From Glutinoglossum americanum (lineage: Eukaryota; Ascomycota; Geoglossomycetes; Geoglossales; Geoglossaceae), in assembly GCA_020080175.1 (NCBI GenBank), contig JAGHQL010000048.1:8120-72119 (forward strand): 64,000 nucleotides of DNA, read 5' to 3'. The translations under genes were made by a program, and so were the position numbers. Positions 63,184-64,000 of this stretch are shown here, piece by piece (within the stretch, counting starts at the first letter, position 1; each line of letters opens with the position of its first letter). The notes under the pieces are model-generated. The model worked only from the letters and a program-made list of their open reading frames with translations. It did not search any database and had not been told where the DNA came from.

Positions 63184-64000
63184 ACCTGCAGTCTTTGGAA
63201 ATTCTATTGATAACGGCGAATTGTCCATAGTTTGTTCGGGATTGTATTATAGTGTGTCGTTGGAGGTTTTCTGTGTTTATGTGGCTTCTTAAAACGGGAG
63301 GTCCGGGGGTATATTTTTTTTTCCGGCGGCATTATGACCGGAGTTAGAAATCTCTGATTCTCTTTTCTTTTCTTCCCTTTGACGTAGTTAAATACTGTGA
63401 GATAGTCTTCCTATTTAATCATGCCGGAATAGATAAGGATTATAAGGGGTAGGCCTTATAGCCCTTGCTCTAAATTAGTGTTCAATTTTGTGGCTGTAAA
63501 TATACGCTTCGCGATGACATCCGCCTTCTACGTGTTGGGGGATGCTCCGCCCCTTAATTCAATTTGTTCACCCGAAATGCGCGTTGGGACTCCATATGAG
63601 ATATAGCTCTTCTGATATTAGATTTTCGGCCACAGATGCATGGCGTTAAGCACACGTAGAGAGCTGATAATCAACATGGCACTAATAGGACGAAACCACA
63701 ATTTAAGTGCGTTAGTAGGGTTGCTTCTAGCAACCAAAAGTGACTTGCCCCACAGCATGCCGCGTTCAAGGGAATACAAAGCAGAGGCAGAACATGAGGC
63801 CTTGTAGTCCGGGATTAGCCATGCATTAAGCATACTACAATATGTGCTGATGAAATTCCGGGCCTGAGAAAGCAATAAGCCCTTCACGTCTTATCAGCAA
63901 TTTGGTGACGCTGTCAAACAAGAGAGTCTATTTCAACGGTAGTTCTCGCCCCTATAAGGTCCTTGGAGACAATCTAGCTGGGAGGTAGCAATTTCATGTC
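63184..64000. other. End of window; possible 3' exon of another gene, otherwise unresolved
   Basis: On the minus strand 63618-63870 reads, after a good TTTCTCAG acceptor, as RNFISTYCSMLNAWLIPDY... and ends at a stop at 63618. It could be the last exon of a minus-strand gene starting beyond 64000, but the family is not recognised and the composition is not decisive. The rest holds no feature I can support. Confidence 0.25.

Overview
The window looks like nuclear DNA of a filamentous ascomycete (Pezizomycotina). The evidence is about 20 protein genes at roughly one per 3 kb, mostly short GT-AG introns (about 45-95 nt) with CTAAC/CTAAT branch sites, and fungal families such as NST1, a HET-domain protein, fungal PAQR and RHO2. 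One protein (55901-57974) ends in a coiled coil plus a Trp-Val-Arg-Arg-Val-Thr-Gly tail that I recall only from Pezizomycotina. A closer placement would be a guess. No tRNA, rRNA, CRISPR or bacterial-type operon was seen. All exon structures below are manual: I checked reading phase across each junction and matched the products to remembered family sequences.

Layout, 1-26 kb: RRP3 (-) and SSF1 (+) form a divergent ribosome-biogenesis pair; a RING-CH membrane E3 ligase (+); VPS35 retromer core (+); a TFIIIC WD40 subunit (-) divergent from galactokinase GAL1 (+); a low-complexity hypothetical (+); NST1 (-) divergent from the GTPase gene RHO2 (+). 25.7-37.6 kb: mitochondrial ribosomal protein mL40 (-) divergent from acetolactate synthase ILV2 (+); an unresolved hypothetical (-) divergent from a large multidomain protein (+) with a TFIIS-N-like bundle, ubiquitin-interacting motifs and a DUF6697-like C-terminus; a seven-exon PAQR receptor-like gene (-).

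37.7-40.9 kb is an accessory island: a HET-domain gene, a transposase-like tail, a decayed DUF3435 (Crypton/Starship-type tyrosine recombinase) fragment, three 21-bp tandem repeats, and GGGTGAG/CTCACCC hairpins on both sides. 41-64 kb returns to housekeeping genes: a CSN8/PSMD8/eIF3K-type protein (+) with a probable GC-AG intron; Ran1-type kinase (+) behind a 5.5-kb gene-free leader; PRP4 splicing kinase (-) divergent from TMA7 (+); the conserved coiled-coil protein (-) divergent from DAP1 (+); and an M28 glutamate-carboxypeptidase-like membrane protease (+).

The main points of interest are the HET/DUF3435 island, the DUF6697-like multidomain protein, a 6-nt microexon in RHO2 switch I, the GC-AG intron, and a large palindrome near 43.03 kb. 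Gene-free stretches are rich in homopolymer runs where A meets G, or C meets T.
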